DNA from: SIAQ01 sp964484265
Lineage (GTDB): Bacteria > Planctomycetota > Planctomycetia > Gemmatales > Gemmataceae
Length of the DNA: 64,000 nt
Reading direction: 5' to 3'
Assembly (NCBI GenBank): GCA_964484265.1
Contig: CAZAFH010000014.1
Coordinates: 28,397-92,396, forward strand
Shown: in pieces, positions 30,595-41,563 of the stretch
How positions within the stretch are numbered: position 1 is the first letter of the stretch
Layout: the number at the start of each line of letters is the position of its first letter
Notes under the pieces: generated by a model
Databases searched by the model: none
What the model was told of the DNA's origin: nothing
Seen by the model: the letters and a program-made list of their open reading frames with translations, nothing else
Position numbers and translations under genes: made by a program

Positions 30595-30942
30595 ATGGCC
30601 ATCAAGCGTCCGACTACAACCAAAAAAAACGCGAAACCGAAGCAAAGCTCAAACGGAACCAATTCTTGGCGGCCCTACTTGAGCAGCTACGATGATGCCG
30701 ACCTGCGCGTACTCGGCTTCAAATCCATCAACGATGCCTACACCGCTCTCGACATGGTTTGGAAAGGTTCGCTGCGCGGCGTGCCGTTTGGCATTCCAGG
30801 ATACAATTCGCTGGTTGTCCCCAAGGATGCCGTGAAGTTCTTCACCGAGGCCGGGCTGCCGTTCGAAGAAACCAAGCTGTTGTTGCATGAGGAGCTCACG
30901 TCGCAAGAGCTGAATGAACTGCGCAAGCAATCGATTTATTAA
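30595..30942 (+). CDS. Small hypothetical protein
   Basis: 115 residues from the ATG at 30595, with GGAG 7 bases upstream. The N-terminal 25 residues are Lys/Thr/Asn-rich and disordered. The rest (DDADLRVLGFKSINDAYTAL, RGVPFGIPGYNSLVVPKDAV, ETKLLLHEELTSQELNELRK) is a compact alpha/beta domain. The next gene starts 20 bases after the stop and is probably cotranscribed. No family recognised. Confidence 0.6.
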   Translation: MAIKRPTTTKKNAKPKQSSNGTNSWRPYLSSYDDADLRVLGFKSINDAYTALDMVWKGSLRGVPFGIPGYNSLVVPKDAVKFFTEAGLPFEETKLLLHEELTSQELNELRKQSIY

Positions 30943-30962
30943 GCCCGCATGGAGGGAGTTTC

Positions 30963-31367
30963 GTGTCGACCAGCGTGGAGAAACCCAGCAATGACTACGA
31001 GGAGCGATCGCGCGTCTTCTGTCATCTTCCGCTTAATCCCCGGAGCAACGAACATCGCAAAATTCTGGATCTGGTCAATTTTCTCGAAAGCCTGCGCACG
31101 AAAAACGTCAACCTCAAAGGCTACACGAAGACCATCGAATTTCCGCCCGTCACGGAAGGGTTTTGGCGCGATTCCACGCGCAAGCACTTTCTGAAGGAAG
31201 ACATCGTTCTGTTCATGATTGACTTCGAACGCACGATCCGCGACAAGCAACTCTGGGCCACCATTGCCGAGATCAAGCATTTTCTCGAAGAAAGATATCT
31301 GTTCCATTCGGGAAAAGCGCAGGATGAGATTTGGGTTGTGGTGCACTCGATCTTTCGGCTCAAATGA
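30963..31367 (+). CDS. Hypothetical protein, GTG start
   Basis: 134 residues starting at GTG 30963, with GGAGGG about 6 bases upstream. It contains RSVFCHLPLNPRSNEHRK-like basic sequence, KTIEFPPVTEGFWRDSTRKH and DIVLFMIDFERTIRDKQLW, then a helical C-terminus. No signal peptide or membrane segment. No family recognised. It follows the 115-residue gene closely and ends 48 bases before alaS. Confidence 0.6.
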   Translation: MSTSVEKPSNDYEERSRVFCHLPLNPRSNEHRKILDLVNFLESLRTKNVNLKGYTKTIEFPPVTEGFWRDSTRKHFLKEDIVLFMIDFERTIRDKQLWATIAEIKHFLEERYLFHSGKAQDEIWVVVHSIFRLK

Positions 31368-31415
31368 TAATCCTTTCCGCTCCATACCGAAGTATTACTC
31401 CCGAGACAGTGATTT

Positions 31416-34559
<3,144 letters not shown>

Positions 34560-34607
34560 TCCCAATACCGTTCGTTGAAGCCCCTCCGTTCAATTATTTG
34601 GGAAGTG

Positions 34608-34685
34608 GCCGCAAGAAAACGCAAAAAAGCACAAAGGAAATACCCTTGGATAAGTCGTTTTCGCGTCTTTTGCGTTTTCTTGCGG
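34608..34685. repeat. Intergenic inverted repeat after alaS
   Basis: GCCGCAAGAAAACGCAAAA on the left and TTTTGCGTTTTCTTGCGGC on the right, separated by about 40 bases. It lies between the convergent alaS and Uma2 genes and may serve as a bidirectional terminator. Confidence 0.82.
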
Positions 34686-34713
34686 CTCATTTGAATTGCG
34701 ATCGGTGTTGCGC

Positions 34714-35370
34714 CTAATCCGCGAAACGGATGCGATCGTAGATATCCGCCAAATTCAATGTGCATCCGATGGACGCAATCGTAAAACTCGCGTCCAAATC
34801 GGTGTAGATGCTTTCGGACCACGTGCCATCGTCGAGTCGATGAAAATGCTCGACCTGCGGCTTATCTTGCGCGACGAGGATGTAGTCGCTCAAGGTTGGA
34901 TTCCACGTTTTGAATCGCTCGAATTTCGTGCTGCGGTCGAACGCCTCCGTGGTTTCCGACAGCACTTCGAAGATTGCCTTGGGATTGATAACGACATCGC
35001 GTCGCTCATCATGGTATTCAGGCTCGCCGCAAATTACCACGATATCGGGGTACGAAAAGAAACCCGACACGTTGGCGTGCGTATTTGAAGCCGGGCCGCT
35101 GCGAACCTTCGTGTCCTTCGTTCGCGCTCGGCACGGAGTTCGCTTCAACTGCGGGCCGAGAATGGTGGCCAAGTTAAATGATACGTCGCCATGCTCGGGA
35201 GACTCACCGGCCATCAGGAAGATTTCACCATCGAGATAGGTGTAACAATCCTGCGAAGCGCGATCGATTTCCAGATAGTCTGCAATCGTGTAGCGCGGCT
35301 GATGTTTGGGAACGGCTATTGGCCCGCCCAAGTTGAAATGAGAACTGAATGTCGGATACGCGGTCGGCAT
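34714..35370 (-). CDS. Uma2 family endonuclease-fold protein (DUF820)
   Basis: 218 residues. YTIADYLEIDRASQDCYTYL followed by DGEIFLMAGESPEHGDVSFN is the standard start of Uma2 proteins (helix, YE-x-[LI]-DGE, M-x-x-x-x-x-H). The putative nuclease residues appear in FFSYPDIVVICGEPEYHD (PD) and NPKAIFEVLSETTEAFDRST (E-x-LS-x-[TS]-T). These proteins have a restriction-endonuclease-like fold and are very common in planctomycetes and cyanobacteria; their biological role is unknown. It is flanked by long inverted repeats on both sides. Confidence 0.9.
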   Translation of the reverse strand: MPTAYPTFSSHFNLGGPIAVPKHQPRYTIADYLEIDRASQDCYTYLDGEIFLMAGESPEHGDVSFNLATILGPQLKRTPCRARTKDTKVRSGPASNTHANVSGFFSYPDIVVICGEPEYHDERRDVVINPKAIFEVLSETTEAFDRSTKFERFKTWNPTLSDYILVAQDKPQVEHFHRLDDGTWSESIYTDLDASFTIASIGCTLNLADIYDRIRFAD

Positions 35371-35413
35371 GAGATGAATTATAACAGAATGTCCGCTGGT
35401 AAAGTGTCACAAT

Positions 35414-35540
35414 AACGAAACACCAAAATTCAAACAAAATCAAATCGATAATACTCAATCATCGAAACCGCTGAACTAACTCAGCGGAGCCGCTTATTGA
35501 GTATTGTGCATTATGATTTGTTTGTGTTTTGGTGTTTCGT
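35414..35540. repeat. Long imperfect inverted repeat between two minus-strand genes
   Basis: The left arm 35414-35459 (starts ACGAAACACCAAAATTCAAA) pairs with the right arm 35495-35540 (ends TTTTGGTGTTTCGT). A small perfect hairpin CCGCTGA...TCAGCGG sits in the centre. It is A/T-rich against its surroundings. Confidence 0.85.
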
Positions 35541-35556
35541 ATTTGGTGCTTATCGC

Positions 35557-36900
35557 CTATGCATTCCACTCCCAGCCTTTGCGATACGCGGGACGGATGT
35601 ACTGCGCCGCGGCGGCGAGGTCGACGGCTTGCAGCTTCGCGCTATCCCACACGATTCGTCGGCCCAGGCGGATCGCCAGGTTGCCCAGCAGCACCGTCTC
35701 CGTGAGTTGGCCGGAGTAATCGACGAAGTTCGACATCGCCGGTGCTCCGCCTTTGCATGCGCGGATCCACTCGGCATGATGGCCGGGCGAACGCGGCAAC
35801 GACGGCGCCGGCGCGCGATAGTCGCGGAAGGAAGCCTCCGGCAGCAGGCGATAGGTGTCGCCGTAATCCGAGCCGGAGTACATCGTGCCCTTGTTACCGA
35901 CGATCAGGCAGCCGCTGCCGCCGGCTTGTACGCCTTGCAGCAACGCTTGCGGCGGACGACGGCGTTCGTACCAGAACAGTCTGCACGCCGGGAGACCTTG
36001 GCGAGCCGGAAATTCGTAGGTCACGGTGCAGCCGACGGGCGGCGTGTCGGCGTTGACCTTGCCGCCTTCGACATCGGCCGAGACCGCGCTGGGAGCGCCG
36101 AGGCGAAGCGCCATGAATGGCAGATTCATGGTATGGCAGCCCATGTCGCCGAGAGCGCCGGTGCCGAAATCCCACCAGCCGCGCCAGGCGAATGGTAAAT
36201 AGGCGCTGTTGTAGGGGCGGTCCGCAGTCGGTCCGAGCCAAAGCTGCCAGTTAAGAGTGTTGGGAACTTGGTTGTTTCCCTTGAGGCGTGCTTGCAGGGC
36301 GGCGTTGCCCTGGGGCCAAATCGGACGGTTCGTCCAAAGATGCACTTCGTTGACGTCGCCCAACGCGCCGCCGCGGATCACCTCGACAGCCGTGCGCAGC
36401 CCGTTCGTTGCCGTGCCCTGGTTACCCATCTGCGTGGCGACGCGATGCTTGGCGGCCAATTCGCGCAGTTGGCGAGCTTCCCAGATGCTGTGCGTGAGCG
36501 GCTTTTCGCAATAAACGTGCTTGCTCATGCGGATCGCAGTCGCACTGGCGTGGAAGTGCGTGTGGTCCGGCGTGCTGACGACGACGGCCTGGATGTCTTT
36601 CTGCTTATCAAGCATCTGGCGGAAATCGGTGTACTTGGTGACGTTTGGGTAACGGTTGTACACTCCGGCGGCACGGTTTTGATCCACGTCGCACAGGGCG
36701 ACGATGTTTTCCCCGCGAACGCCCGCTTCATTGCCGGCGGCTCGCCCGCCAGCGCCGATGAGCGCGATATTGAGCCGCGCGTTGGCCCCGGGCTGGGCGG
36801 CGAACGATTCCGTGACCCCGCCGGTCAGCCAATAACCCGCCGCGGCGGCGGAAACGCCAGTCGCTTGCAGGAATCGGCGACGATGCAATCTTTTAACCAT
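35557..36900 (-). CDS. Gfo/Idh/MocA family oxidoreductase, Tat-exported type
   Basis: About 447 residues from the ATG at 36900. The leader MVKRLHRRRFLQATGVSAAA carries the Tat motif (RRxFL). The Rossmann fold reads LNIALIGAGGRAAGNEAG, and VYCEKPLTHSIWEARQLREL contains the conserved EKP. QMGNQGTATNGLRTAVEVIR and GCHTMNLPFMALRLGAPSAV are typical of the planctomycete members. NAD(P)-dependent sugar or inositol oxidation is the family role; the substrate is unknown. Conserved GG..G and H residues are in place. Confidence 0.9.
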   Translation of the reverse strand: MVKRLHRRRFLQATGVSAAAAGYWLTGGVTESFAAQPGANARLNIALIGAGGRAAGNEAGVRGENIVALCDVDQNRAAGVYNRYPNVTKYTDFRQMLDKQKDIQAVVVSTPDHTHFHASATAIRMSKHVYCEKPLTHSIWEARQLRELAAKHRVATQMGNQGTATNGLRTAVEVIRGGALGDVNEVHLWTNRPIWPQGNAALQARLKGNNQVPNTLNWQLWLGPTADRPYNSAYLPFAWRGWWDFGTGALGDMGCHTMNLPFMALRLGAPSAVSADVEGGKVNADTPPVGCTVTYEFPARQGLPACRLFWYERRRPPQALLQGVQAGGSGCLIVGNKGTMYSGSDYGDTYRLLPEASFRDYRAPAPSLPRSPGHHAEWIRACKGGAPAMSNFVDYSGQLTETVLLGNLAIRLGRRIVWDSAKLQAVDLAAAAQYIRPAYRKGWEWNA

Positions 36901-36953
36901 GAAAGAACTCCCGTGAAAAAGGTGAACCGATTGACGCAACCCTCTTGAAACGT

Positions 36954-37041
36954 CGATCACCACCGTAGCCATCACGCTCCGCGTGATGGATTCTCAGTCG
37001 AAAAAAATCCATCACGCGGAGCGTGATGGCTACGGTGATCG
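36954..37041. repeat. Palindromic element, family B copy 3 (best preserved)
   Basis: Left arm 36954-36992 (CGATCACCACCGTAGCCATC then ACGCTCCGCGTGATGGATT). Right arm 37006-37041 is its near-exact complement, ending GGCTACGGTGATCG. It lies in the gap 36901-37339 upstream of the sigma-factor gene; the remaining ~300 bases show nothing recognisable. Confidence 0.92.
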
Positions 37042-37339
37042 ACAGAGGCAACACGATTGGCACATTATTTGGCTATTTCGTCCAACAGCCGCAGAAAGCG
37101 CACGCATTTTTTCGTGAGTTGGATTTTCGTGAGCCTGATTTGAGTCTAAAAGTCCGTTACCCAGAAAGCAACAAAAATCCAGAAATCGCTTTAACACGTT
37201 GAAACATTTCGCGATCTGATGCGTTGATCTGGTTGGAATGGATGAGAAGGATCGTTCGACGACGATTTGAGAACTCCGTAAAAAAATCTTGCGAATATTT
37301 CCGGGATTCTATCTAACGAAAATCTCATCGGTCCGTTGA

Positions 37340-37885
37340 ATGAAACGGGAGAAAGTACAACTGGATGCCGAGGAATCGGAACCGTCCGATTCGCCGCCTT
37401 CCTTTGAGGAAGTGGTGGAAGTCCATTGGGATTCAGTATTTCGGTTGCTTTTATCCCTGACGAATGATACGCATAACACGGAAGATTTGACGCAGGAAAC
37501 GTTCCTGCGCGCCTACCGGCGGTTCGACTCGTTTAAGCCGGGTACAAATCTTCGCGCCTGGTTGATGCGTATTGCCACGAACGCGTTTTTCGACGTGAAG
37601 CGGAAGCAAAAGACGCTGAAGATTCAGCCTCTCGAGCAAGATGTCGCCAGCGAAGAAAAATCGCCCGAGGATGTGCTGAACCTGGCGGAGCAGGGCGACG
37701 CTGTCCGTATCGCCATGCAGGAACTCACGGAGTTGACTCGGCTCGTGTTTCACCTGCGAGTAACGGAACAAATGTCGTTCAAGGCCATCGCCAAGATCGC
37801 GGAGCTCACGGAAGTGGCTGCGCGCCAGCACATGCATCAGGCTCGCGTGAAACTGTTGAAGCGTTTGTCGGATTCCTCGCAGTGA
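37340..37885 (+). CDS. ECF (RpoE-like) sigma factor
   Basis: 181 residues. Region 2 is clear: WDSVFRLLLSLTNDTHNTED, then LTQETFLRAYRRFDSF and LRAWLMRIATNAFFDVKRKQ (DLxQExF and the WL..I..N.FxD..R..K block). Region 4 contains LTELTRLVFHLRVTEQMSFK and AIAKIAELTEVAARQHMHQA. The anti-sigma gene follows 9 bases after the stop. There is a ~300-base upstream region with no gene. Regulon unknown. Confidence 0.93.
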   Translation: MKREKVQLDAEESEPSDSPPSFEEVVEVHWDSVFRLLLSLTNDTHNTEDLTQETFLRAYRRFDSFKPGTNLRAWLMRIATNAFFDVKRKQKTLKIQPLEQDVASEEKSPEDVLNLAEQGDAVRIAMQELTELTRLVFHLRVTEQMSFKAIAKIAELTEVAARQHMHQARVKLLKRLSDSSQ

Positions 37886-37894
37886 GCGATTGGT

Positions 37895-38845
37895 ATGAAT
37901 TGTGTATCCACCAAAAAATGGCTACTCGACGCTGATTCCCTGCAAAAAGCGAATTGGCCGAGCGAAGTCGCTGGACATGTGAAGGCATGTGCCGGCTGTG
38001 CCGCGCTGGCGCGGAAGCTTCGCAAAATCGAGAGCAATCTGCGTGATCAGCCTCTGCCACCCGAATGCGCGAAATCGAAGAAGGCCTTTCTCAAGAAGTT
38101 CCACAAGCTCGATCGCAACACGACCCCGGCGTCAGCCGATCCGCCGGCCAAATCAGCCAAATCGCGCTGGTTTCGCCCGTCGCTCTGGCTACCCGCCAGT
38201 GGCGTCGGCATGGCGGCGGCAGTCCTCATCGGCGTCAGCATTCTCACCTGGATGTTGCTCGCCCCGACTCCCAGTCAAGCCAACACTGACATCCTCGATC
38301 GGCTCGTTGACTGGAACATCGAACTCGCCAATGCCGATCTGGCCAAGCGAAAAGAAATGGTTCAGGAACGCGGTCTGGAGTTTCGCACCGAATTGCAGAA
38401 GGTGCAAATTCTATTGACCGAGGATGAGCGTGAACTTGCCGAGCAACTGATCGATAGCGGGGAAATGTTTGCCGTCGCCGAGGATCCCGTCGCTGAAGTG
38501 GAGCGCATCACGGAATTGCGGGAAAAGCTCTCCGAGCGCGCCGAAGTCGCCGAGAAGCGAGGCAAACCTCACGAATTCGAGCGGTGCGGGAACCAGTTCG
38601 GCAAGTTCAACGCTTTCACCAAAAAATACATCGACATGCGTGCCCAGGCCTTCAAGGCGCCACCCATGCAGCAACCCTGGGGCAACAAAAAAGGCGGCCC
38701 CGAGCACTGGGCGAACATGAAAAAACAGTTCGAACGCTTCGCCGAACGTGAACGCGAACGCGAAAGAGAAAACCCGCGCGGGTTTGGCAAACGGCCACCC
38801 GAAAACTTCGGCAAAAAGGGCTGGCCGAAGTTTGGCAAGAAGTAG
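37895..38845 (+). CDS. Zinc-finger anti-sigma factor-like membrane protein
   Basis: 316 residues. VAGHVKACAGCAALARKLRK contains the HxxxCxxC motif of ZAS-type anti-sigma factors. A membrane helix follows at about 105-128 (GMAAAVLIGVSILTWMLLA). The outer domain begins NTDILDRLVDWNIELANADL and is related to that of the protein at 26310. The C-terminus is Arg/Glu-rich (ERFAERERERERENPRGFG) and ends in a basic Gly/Pro/Phe tail. It is coupled to the ECF sigma gene. The two anti-sigma proteins share the outer domain but differ in the cytoplasmic part. Confidence 0.88.
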   Translation: MNCVSTKKWLLDADSLQKANWPSEVAGHVKACAGCAALARKLRKIESNLRDQPLPPECAKSKKAFLKKFHKLDRNTTPASADPPAKSAKSRWFRPSLWLPASGVGMAAAVLIGVSILTWMLLAPTPSQANTDILDRLVDWNIELANADLAKRKEMVQERGLEFRTELQKVQILLTEDERELAEQLIDSGEMFAVAEDPVAEVERITELREKLSERAEVAEKRGKPHEFERCGNQFGKFNAFTKKYIDMRAQAFKAPPMQQPWGNKKGGPEHWANMKKQFERFAERERERERENPRGFGKRPPENFGKKGWPKFGKK

Positions 38846-38856
38846 GTCTTGAACTG

Positions 38857-38920
38857 TTTTCCGCTTGCGGCTTAGCGCTCAGCATGGCACCCTGTTGAAC
38901 GCTAATCCGCAAGCGGAAAA
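38857..38920. repeat. Palindromic element, family A copy 3, possible bidirectional terminator
   Basis: TTTTCCGCTTGCGGCTTAGC ... with complement ending CCGCAAGCGGAAAA. It lies exactly between two convergent genes (stops at 38845 and 38922), with T runs leaving on both strands. Confidence 0.88.
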
Positions 38921-38921
38921 A

Positions 38922-39710
38922 TCACTTCTTCTTTGGCGGCGCCTGGGCTTTTAGCTTTTCCAGCGTGGCTTCCAGATCAACCCGGCGATATTGAAACAGG
39001 CGTGCTTGCTCCACGGCCTTTGACCAGCCGGGCTTGATGTCGTCCACCTCGGTCTTCAGCAATGCCTGAGCCTTGAACTCCAGGTCGGTAAGCTGATACA
39101 ACCCCGGCTTCACATACTTGTTGTCGTCGTCGGTCCCGGTCATCTCCATGGTGATTTTCTTCGTCTTATTCACAATATCGCGAATCTCGGCATCCACATC
39201 CTTGATCTCCTTGAGCAGCTTTTCGTATTCCTTTTCGTAAACCTTGTACGATTGCGTGATGCCTCTCACCGCCTGGTCCTCGGCCTCGAATACGGGTTTG
39301 CCGACGAGCTTCTTGTCGAGAACGTCCACCCCGCCCTTGAGCAGCCGGCGCGGCGCGATCGGGTCGGCAGAGTTCTTTAGCTTGTCGATCTCGCTGCGAT
39401 AAAACAGATGGTTCTCGGGAAGCGACGGCATTGTCGCTTGCAGCGAATCGATTGCCGGCTTGACGTAGACATACGTGTTGTCGCGCGTCTTGGCCGCGGC
39501 GATCAGCGCGGCTTCGCTCTTGTCGTACGCCGACGCGTAGCGGACGACGGTCTTCTCGTTGCCGTCCTTGGTGCGCTCTGTCACTTCGCGGTACGGTTCC
39601 TTCCAGCCGAAGTCTCGTGCCTGGAGAACGGTCATGATGGCCCACATCATGCCGGCAACGCTCAGCGTGGCATGGATCAGCACCAGGAATTTTCCGAGTC
39701 CATTGATCAT
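38922..39710 (-). CDS. Membrane-anchored hypothetical protein (pair member 2)
   Basis: 262 residues. An N-terminal membrane helix (GKFLVLIHATLSVAGMMWAI) is followed by a mostly helical, charged outer part with coiled-coil stretches (VYEKEYEKLLKEIKDVDAEI). Its start overlaps the stop of the next upstream gene by 4 bases (ATGA), so the two are cotranslated. The same topology in its partner suggests a complex. No family recognised. Confidence 0.75.
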   Translation of the reverse strand: MINGLGKFLVLIHATLSVAGMMWAIMTVLQARDFGWKEPYREVTERTKDGNEKTVVRYASAYDKSEAALIAAAKTRDNTYVYVKPAIDSLQATMPSLPENHLFYRSEIDKLKNSADPIAPRRLLKGGVDVLDKKLVGKPVFEAEDQAVRGITQSYKVYEKEYEKLLKEIKDVDAEIRDIVNKTKKITMEMTGTDDDNKYVKPGLYQLTDLEFKAQALLKTEVDDIKPGWSKAVEQARLFQYRRVDLEATLEKLKAQAPPKKK

Positions 39711-41431
39711 GGCTGATTCCCGCCTTTCTTTTTCGTTTTCACGCGCATGCCTAGCTCGATCTCCCGAATCATGTCGTGCAGCCGAAAGTTGCGGTCGGCC
39801 GCGTCGGAAAGCTCGATCAGGGCGGCGTGAAGCTGTTCCTGCAATTCACGCAGGTCCTTGGCGTAGCGTTCGGTGTTCTTTCGAGCGGTGAGCAATTTGT
39901 CGAGCGTGTCTTGCAGTTGCTTGGCGCGGTGTGTGTGGACTTTTTGCAGATGGTCGCGCTGCGTCTTCACGTCTTCGAGCCGTTTCTTGGCCGTGTCGAT
40001 ATGCTCGACGATTTTGACGAGGCGATCGATCCAATCTTCGTACTCGTCGATAAACCCTTCCGTACGCGTGATCTTGCCGGGGTTCTTCTTGTCGGGGATG
40101 ATGTAACCCTGGCGATCTGCGACGGCGGCCTCGGCGATGCGGTCCTGCAAGACGCGCAGCGCCTCGACGAAGCGAATCGACGCATTGGTGTTTTCATAAA
40201 TGCCGCTGACGACCTGCGCACGCTCGACACCGTTGGGAATGAGGCGTTCGTTGGTGATTGGAATCTGAACATGTCCGACAGTGAACAGGATAAACCCGAT
40301 GATTTGGCGTTTCTCGACGCCGGATCGTTTCATCGCATCGGCGCCGAGTTTCTCTTTCTCATAAACTTCGCCAAGGTGCACGTCGGTGTCGACCGTGCTG
40401 GCGATGGCGCCGTCGAGGCGTTTTTTCAGCATGGCCTTTACGTCGTCGAGTTTCATTTTCTCGATGTCGGCGATGCGGTCCACGGGATGCTTGTTCGCGG
40501 CGCTGGCGGCGATGTCGCCCGGGCGAAAGACATTGATCGGCGCGAGTATATCGTGGTAGAGGCGCCGCTGCACGCTTTCGACAACGAGATCATCGAGTTC
40601 CTTGCCCTTCTTGGCCAATAATATCTTCGCCAAATCGCGAATCTGCACCAGATTCCGGGCAATCGGGAGCAGGGACTTCACGACGACCTCGCGTTTGGCG
40701 GGCTCGGTGTCCTTTGTCTTTTTCAGCACGTCATTGGCGGCCTGCTCGATCGCCGTCGGCAGCGCGCCCTTGAGTCGTTCGATCTCGGCATCAAGCGTGG
40801 GAACGGGATTCGGCATTGTCTGGAACACGTCCTTCATGACGCGTTCATTAATGTCGTACTTGGTCAGATGCACTGGCACGGGTTCCTCGACCGGAACGAA
40901 TTTCTCGCGGTTGGAGATCGTGCCGGGCCGAGATTTGTAGACCTTGGCAAGCTGATCGTGACTCAGACGTAAAACCGGCCTGGTCTGGAGCGATACATTC
41001 GCCTGACCTTCCTCTTCGTCCAGCGGTAAGCCCCAAATCTGAATGTGATTGAGCGTCGCCAGGTAGCCGTAATGCGAGCGGATCGTCAAATCCTTGAAGG
41101 CCACGACGATAAACGCCAATGCCGCCAGCCAGTTCAAAAAGATCAGCGTGATGGTGAGCTTGGTCAGCCCAGCTTTCGGCGGAGGCAGTTCGGCCGGTTC
41201 GCCACGGGTTTCGGAGTCGCCGTCGTCTTCATCGAGCGCATCCTCGTCTGCGTCGTCCAGATCGGCGGGTTCATCGTCCGCATCGGCATCCGTATCGACG
41301 TCTGCATCGGGCTCTTCATTGACATCGGCGTCGGTATCAGCATCAACGTCAACATCATCGTCGTCGGCGATCTGGGGTTCATCATCGTCGTCGAGAACTT
41401 TTTTAGAGGGCTTGGATTTCGATTTTGCCAT
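39707..41431 (-). CDS. Membrane protein with Asp-rich cytoplasmic tail (pair member 1)
   Basis: 574 residues. The N-terminal ~75 residues are almost all Asp/Glu/Ala/Val (for example DVDADTDADVNEEPDADVDT) after a short basic start (MAKSKSKPSKK). One membrane helix follows (LTKLTITLIFLNWLAALAFI). The large outer part is helical, with coiled coils near the C-terminus (TAKKRLEDVKTQRDHLQKVH). Negatively charged tails of this sort can bind cations or basic proteins. It forms a tight operon with the 262-residue protein. Function unknown. Confidence 0.78.
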   Translation of the reverse strand: MAKSKSKPSKKVLDDDDEPQIADDDDVDVDADTDADVNEEPDADVDTDADADDEPADLDDADEDALDEDDGDSETRGEPAELPPPKAGLTKLTITLIFLNWLAALAFIVVAFKDLTIRSHYGYLATLNHIQIWGLPLDEEEGQANVSLQTRPVLRLSHDQLAKVYKSRPGTISNREKFVPVEEPVPVHLTKYDINERVMKDVFQTMPNPVPTLDAEIERLKGALPTAIEQAANDVLKKTKDTEPAKREVVVKSLLPIARNLVQIRDLAKILLAKKGKELDDLVVESVQRRLYHDILAPINVFRPGDIAASAANKHPVDRIADIEKMKLDDVKAMLKKRLDGAIASTVDTDVHLGEVYEKEKLGADAMKRSGVEKRQIIGFILFTVGHVQIPITNERLIPNGVERAQVVSGIYENTNASIRFVEALRVLQDRIAEAAVADRQGYIIPDKKNPGKITRTEGFIDEYEDWIDRLVKIVEHIDTAKKRLEDVKTQRDHLQKVHTHRAKQLQDTLDKLLTARKNTERYAKDLRELQEQLHAALIELSDAADRNFRLHDMIREIELGMRVKTKKKGGNQP

Positions 41432-41563
41432 GACTGCCTCGAACTCGACTTGAGGAGAACTATCCGCTTACCATGATTTTGACCGATTTTCGTGTCGCTG
41501 CCAAGGGAAATATCGACCGAAACGAGGCGATATGGGAAAAGGAGTCCGATTACGCCGATTTTT

